Origin: Eutypa lata
Lineage: Eukaryota; Ascomycota; Sordariomycetes; Xylariales; Diatrypaceae
Assembly (NCBI GenBank): GCA_022661535.1
Contig: JAKULF010000004.1
Span: 5,518,001 to 5,582,000 of the forward strand
Direction: 5' to 3'
DNA length: 64,000 nt
Shown here: positions 59,195 through 64,000 of the stretch, piece by piece
Numbering within the stretch: position 1 is the first letter of the stretch
Layout of the letters: each line of letters opens with the position of its first letter
The notes under the pieces: generated by a model
Seen by the model: only the letters and a program-made list of their open reading frames with translations
Database searches by the model: none
What the model was told of the DNA's origin: nothing
Translations under genes and position numbers: made by a program

Positions 59195-60383
59195 TGTGAG
59201 CCGTTGGAATGGTGTGGTGCTGTTACAATAGTGCGATAGTCCAGCAAGCCAATTTCTTCTTCTGGCAGAGTCCCGAACTCAGGTATTTATAGAAATGGCA
59301 GGACTGGAGCGCCCATGGTTAAGCGTATTGTACCAAGGTCTGAATCACGATATAATTGTTGCGCAATATAAACGGCATAGGTATCTGAGCTACCTTTCAC
59401 GTCATCTCAGATCTGAACGAACCGGCTTAGACGAGCCATCTCGGCTACGAGTTCATCGATAGGGGCATTCAGACCCGTTCATGAGGACATCAAACCATCA
59501 TGGTGCTACGAACTTCGCTAGGCGCATAAAAGCCTCTGATTTATCCTCATGTCTAAGGCGTATGATCAGGTTCTTAACGTTTAGTTATCATCAGAGTAGT
59601 CATATAACTCATCTATAACCACAGTGTGACGATACACTGATACTTAGCACTCACAGAATTAGCATGCGCATCAGTGGTAATGGAACTGTGTCCAACGCTC
59701 TCGGTTAGAACATCCACGTTCCTTCACGATTATTCCCTCATAATGATGAAATTTGATGTCAACACTCGGCTCCTAGAAGAGATTGATGTAGCAAACAAGT
59801 CACATTTCAAATTTCAGGCTGGCTTATCTATCTTTAGGCCTGTGACCTACCAGGAATACGTCATTTATACACTATAATAGATAGGTCGGTAGGTAAACTG
59901 GTCGATGTCAAGAACTCACCCGTTTCATTCCGTCCTCACGACTTAAGTCCTGCATTACAAAGAGCCTCCTATGCCAAACTAACGTATAGATTAGCAAGGC
60001 AGGTCGTTCATCTGGTGCGCCAACTGACCTTCCTGCCTACACACCCCCACGATGTTATGTGCTCGCAAGTCTCGTAAACTAAAAAGCGCAATAGAGTCCT
60101 AGATATAAGTAGTACGGCTCAGGACTACGTACTAGTCGCTAGACTTCGACGTGCTTTTCGCAATACTGTCCCGTCAGCACATAAGGCAGAACGATCATTG
60201 GAAACTCGGATTGCGATGTAGTAAAATTCAGGAGCTAACCTAGGTAGCTGAATCAATGTGTTCCCCCCCGCATGTTTAAGCCCGTACGCAGTGAACCGTT
60301 TTTTCCCCATATCTCGAAGGTGTCACCCATCCGACTGCTAATTAGTAGTAATACCACGAATATCTTACAAGTCCACGCGATTC
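59195..60383. other. Intergenic, no gene recognised
   Basis: About 1.2 kb of mixed composition with short frames only. Confidence 0.5.
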
Positions 60384-61635
60384 CTACGCTGCAGCCTCTG
60401 GAACGAAGGCATACCTAGGCATCATAGCCAGCCGCTCCTCGGGGCTCAGCTCATCATCGTAGACCATCTTGACACTCTTGTCCCCGCCCTTCTTGCCCTT
60501 CTTCTCTGCCGCGGGTTCCTCCTGGGCCGCGGCGGCTTCTGCATCGGTCTTCTTGGGCGGCTTGATGCCCGCCTCGGCCATCCGGATGATCTCGTCGATG
60601 TCGTCTCCTTGTCGCGCAGCGCCCGACACCAACTCGTCGATCGTTGATGCGGCGGCCGCCCCTGGCTGCTGCCAGCCTTGCTGACCGGGACGGGGAGGCA
60701 GCCCCGGCGGAGCGGGCAGGTTGCTGCCGGGTCGCGAGGGTAGATTGGACGGTGGGTAACCAACAGGATATTGCTGCGGAGGGGGCGAGTAACCGGTAAC
60801 TGGCTGTTGGGCGAATCCGGGATATTGGCCACCTGGAGGAGGGAAGGGAGAGCTCTACACAAGGAAGGCGTTAGCAAGTATTTATAGAGTTAGGTAGTTT
60901 CAAAATATGACATGACATGACATACGAATGCACCAGGTGACTGGGTCTGCGAGGGACTGCGTCCGTCGGGGAGAGCCTGAGGAGGAGTCGGGTTTGCGCT
61001 GCCCCCATTGGCTGCCTTCTGTGCTGCAAGGCGAGCGCGGTGATCTGCCAGTCGTTGCTTTATCTCCTCTGGGGTCTCGATCTTGATCTTCTTGGGAGGT
61101 CTCTTCGGGTTTTGGCCAGGCGGCGGGTTACCGGTAGCGGCATATCGGTCGGCTTGTGCTTGGTAGAAGTTCTGGATGATGCGCTGGTTGTGCTGCTGGA
61201 CTATGTCCTCTGGGATACCCTCCATGCCAAAGATCTCGACATCCAGACCTTGGCGATTCGGAAGTGCATTCTCGACGTGTGACAGAGACTCCTTGTGTAC
61301 TTGGTTCATATGAACGGACAGACCTACGAACAGTAATGCAGTTAGTTATCATCGATTCGTATTCACGTCGCGTCAGTTTACTTCAGAAGTTAGGGCTCTG
61401 TATGTACCTCCAGCCGTGTTCAGGCGTCTTCCACACTTATCGCATTTAAAATGCTTAGCCTTCTGATGCGATATCAACAGCTTCAAATCTTCAAAATCTC
61501 GTTCGCCTATATATCCACGTTAGCGAAAACTTCTATCGGTCTCATCTGAGGTGGAAGCAGCAACATACAGTAGTAACACCACGCGCGAGAGATGAGCTCC
61601 TCGACATCGGGATGACCGCGCTTTTTCTTTCCCAT
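60384..61635 (-). CDS. BuGZ/ZNF207-like zinc-finger protein
   Basis: Four exons close in phase: 61635-61569, 61506-61408, 61323-60926 and 60854-60384, giving 344 residues. Two adjacent C2H2 fingers open the protein: Cys20, Cys23, His36, His41 and Cys44, Cys47, His60, His65. Next come the conserved [20 protein letters not shown] segment and a Pro/Gln/Gly-rich disordered middle. A C-terminal motif, [18 protein letters not shown], resembles the GLEBS motif with which animal BuGZ binds Bub3. In animals this protein loads Bub3 on kinetochores and phase-separates on spindles; a similar role here is inferred from the shared architecture. Finger 1 is split by an intron inside the Cys23 codon. The gene is complete. 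Confidence 0.87.
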
Positions 61636-62588
61636 TGTCAATGTGTACCTCGGTATTCACAGTTCAATATCGATTATCCAGACGCGCAAATTAACATCGA
61701 GTTCGATGAGGATGGTATATTGTATGTAGTTGTAGTAGTCGCAGCAAGGAATGTACGAGGTAACAATTGATGGAGCTTCGAAGACGTCCAACTCTGGGCG
61801 CGGAATTCTGGGGCCAGAGCTCTGAAGAACCTGTGGCTTTGTTAAGCTACCTTGAAGAGGCTGAGGCCTGTGGGGATTGTGGCAGTGTATAAGTATCCTT
61901 ATTATCGATAAGACTCCTTACTACTTGATCACACTACGTAGGTTTATTTCACCAGTCGACTAACATCTATCATGCGTAGCTACCTAGCGAAGATCACCAA
62001 CTACTTTTTAGGTCTTGCTCATATGCTTAGACTTAGAGCTTAGAACATAAGTAGTATGTTTGCTACCTACTTACCTAAGGAAGACGGTCAACAAGGTGAC
62101 ATCCTAAGCTAATATGGTCTTAACCGTCGTCGTATCAGTCACTTCCAACCCTAAAAAACATGGTAGCGCAAGATACTAAAATGAGCGTCACTACTGAGCA
62201 GAAGATGGACTAGGTAGACATCTACAAGAATAGCTATGAAACATTTATCAAAGTGAATAATTCATGAAAGCATAGAATGTCACCAACTACAATTCACCTT
62301 ATCCTTGGCATTTGGTATTGGAGAGCTGCCGCCGCTATGCCTTCTCTTCTCCGGAGCCCTAATTTCGTCTGACCTGTAAAGTTTTATTGGCGTTCTAAAA
62401 AGAGGGTTATGCGGTTAAGTATGGCCATATGGAAGATATTGGTTAGAACTATCTGATGTTCTAACCCCATCCGGGATGCGATACCGTTCACCTCAATAGT
62501 TGATATTTGTTGTATCTTAACTGAGGGACAGGTCGGCCATCGTCTTTTCCTGGTCTTGTTTACCAGCTCATTGTCTTTTATCTTCAAA
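61636..62588. other. Intergenic, no gene recognised
   Basis: Promoter of the BuGZ-like gene and the 3' flank of the monooxygenase gene; both genes are on the minus strand. Confidence 0.5.
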
Positions 62589-63998
62589 CTAATGCTGGCC
62601 CCCTCTAAACTCTCGCATTTTTGCTAAAGCCTCCTTCTTATACGCCACCAAATCAATGCCATATATAAAGTCCCATCTTGACTTCAGCACCGGCCGCAGT
62701 TTCTCCGGATCTAGGCCTGCATCTGCGTCCTGGCCGGTCATTATCAAACCCGTCTCCCTGCTCGAGTCGATGATGCGCTGAGCTCTGGGTCTTCGGACAG
62801 CATCGTAGGCTCGGAACGCAGCATCGATCTGCGCCGTGGTAGTGACATCGCCAAGAAGTGTGCTGAGGACGACTGCGTCCTCGAAGGCCTGGCCGGCGCC
62901 GGCACCCTGCCATGGCGTTATGGCGTGGGCCGCATCGCCTGTGATGCAAACGCGGCCTTTCGCGTAGGTCGGTGTTGATCCGAATTCCCATTGCGAATAT
63001 CTCTGTGGATGGGGCTGATCGAGAACAAGCTGTGTTTGTTGCATGAGCGCTGATCTGCGAAAACGAGGCTGAGCAACAAGAAAGTTTTCAAACTTACGTC
63101 AATGATCGCCTTCCCAATTGATCCATCCATCCAGCTACTGAAAGTTTCCTCTAAGAACTTCCTCGTCAACGGCCGCTTTCGGTCCTGGCACGGACCTCTG
63201 TCGATTGCCGACACCGCACACTGGACCATAGTCCTGTCCTCGAGGGCATCGTGGATCACAAACGCTCCATCGCCAGACCATCCATACTGACGGTCCTTCT
63301 CGAAGTACTGCTCCCCAAGGGCAGCCTTCGCCTTTTCAAATGGTACTACGTTCCTGCAATCCCAGAATCCCGCGGGTGACGGATCGCACGCGTCCGGGAA
63401 GTCCTGCAGGACGTATTTCCGCATCGAGCCGAATATGCCGTCCGCGCCAATCACTGCGTCAAAAAGCGTGGACTCGCCGTCTTGGAAGGTGACTTCGATG
63501 CATCCGGTAGAAACGGATGTGATTGTATCTACGGTTTTGCCGGCGTGCAAGCACTCCTCGGGGAGCAGGGCAAGGAGCTCGCGCAGAAGCGAAGCTCGAT
63601 GGACTGTCAGTCCGAGACGTTTGGGGTCGGCTATCAAGTCAAATACGATGGTGCCGGCGTGAGGCCCGGAACCCTGAAAGCTTAGCCAGTCCGTTCCCCC
63701 TCTCAAGCCGATTTTATCACCTCAATCATCATGGAGTACTACGCACTATCATATTCCGAGACGACTTCTGCGCCACGGCACCAGCCTTCCTCAGTAGCTC
63801 TGGAGCCGCTGGGTTGATATGCTCCAGTGCCCTCTGGGCAGTTATGGAAAGGCTGATTCCCGCACCTCGCTCTGAGAATTCTGGCGCCGACTCGTATACG
63901 TGAAATTCCAGCTGCACGTGTCGGACGAGTGCGTTAGCGAGGCTGGCTCCGGCGAGTCCGCCACCAATGATGGCTATCCGAATCTTAGGATTTACCAT
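62589..63998 (-). CDS. FAD-dependent monooxygenase, salicylate-hydroxylase-like
   Basis: Exons 63998-63747, 63673-63098 and 63029-62589 close in phase to 422 residues. The N-terminal dinucleotide-binding motif is IRIAIIGGGLAGASLANAL. The mid-domain FDAVIGADGIFGSMRK carries the DG motif, and RVCITGDAAHAITPWQGAGA is the GD motif that contacts the FAD ribityl chain. These three motifs in this order define group A aromatic hydroxylases, which use NAD(P)H and oxygen to hydroxylate, and sometimes decarboxylate, phenolic acids. The introns are 73 and 68 nt; the acceptors were chosen because they restore the family's continuous sequence (MI-GSGPHAG and AIID-LVLDQ). The gene is complete, starting two bases from the window end. 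Its substrate is unknown. Confidence 0.88.
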
Positions 63999-64000
63999 CT

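Noticed and set aside
63030..63097. A frameshift in the FAD monooxygenase
   Set aside because: It appears only if the acceptor at 63055 is used; the acceptor ending at 63030 restores the frame and the family sequence.

Overview
The window is nuclear DNA from a filamentous ascomycete, most likely a sordariomycete (possibly Xylariales; the order is a guess). The evidence is short introns of about 45-150 nt with GTAAGT/GTATGT-type donors, CTAAC/CTGAC-like branch points and YAG acceptors. The gene set is also fungal: a HET-domain protein, an AsaB/GA4-desaturase-like enzyme, an ABCC transporter, a GH115 glucuronidase and a salicylate-hydroxylase-like monooxygenase. Two blocks of extreme AT content look like the product of repeat-induced point mutation (RIP). 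I rebuilt exons by hand and kept only joins whose phase closes.

Layout. 0-4.5 kb: the end of an unidentified gene and a large membrane protein whose 5' half looks broken. 5.1-8.6 kb: the proteasome lid deubiquitinase Rpn11, then a low-complexity protein of unknown function. 8.9-11.1 kb (minus): a HET-domain gene cut by one in-frame TAG. 11.9-14.1 kb (minus): a four-exon gene whose C-terminal half carries the residue pattern of a TET/JBP-type 2-oxoglutarate/Fe(II) dioxygenase. 15.3-21.5 kb (minus): an uncharacterised 297-residue protein and an ABCC transporter interrupted by two in-frame TGA codons. 22.0-23.9 kb (minus): a TPR-SET protein. 26.5-27.6 kb (minus): the AsaB-like enzyme. 28-34 kb: no gene that I can support. 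34.1-34.8 kb: a small zinc-finger protein.

38.9-44.0 kb is a heterochromatin-like domain: two almost pure A/T blocks on either side of a 1.2-kb island of short tandem repeats, inverted repeats and a tRNA-like pol III box pair. The small subunit of serine palmitoyltransferase lies just beyond it (44.6-44.9 kb, minus). Next come a kinesin-8 (47.4-50.9 kb, minus), a secreted GH115 enzyme (51.8-55.2 kb, minus), a six-exon protein of unknown function (57.7-59.2 kb, minus), a BuGZ/ZNF207-like mitotic zinc-finger protein (60.4-61.6 kb, minus) and an FAD monooxygenase (62.6-64.0 kb, minus).

Housekeeping genes (Rpn11, kinesin-8, BuGZ, ssSPT) alternate with accessory ones. The accessory stretch at 9-21 kb holds two genes disrupted by single stop codons; at least one (CGA to TGA), and plausibly the HET TAG, fits a C-to-T change. 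I see no complete biosynthetic cluster, no CRISPR array and no rRNA gene. The TET/JBP-like oxygenase and the repeat island are the most interesting items.
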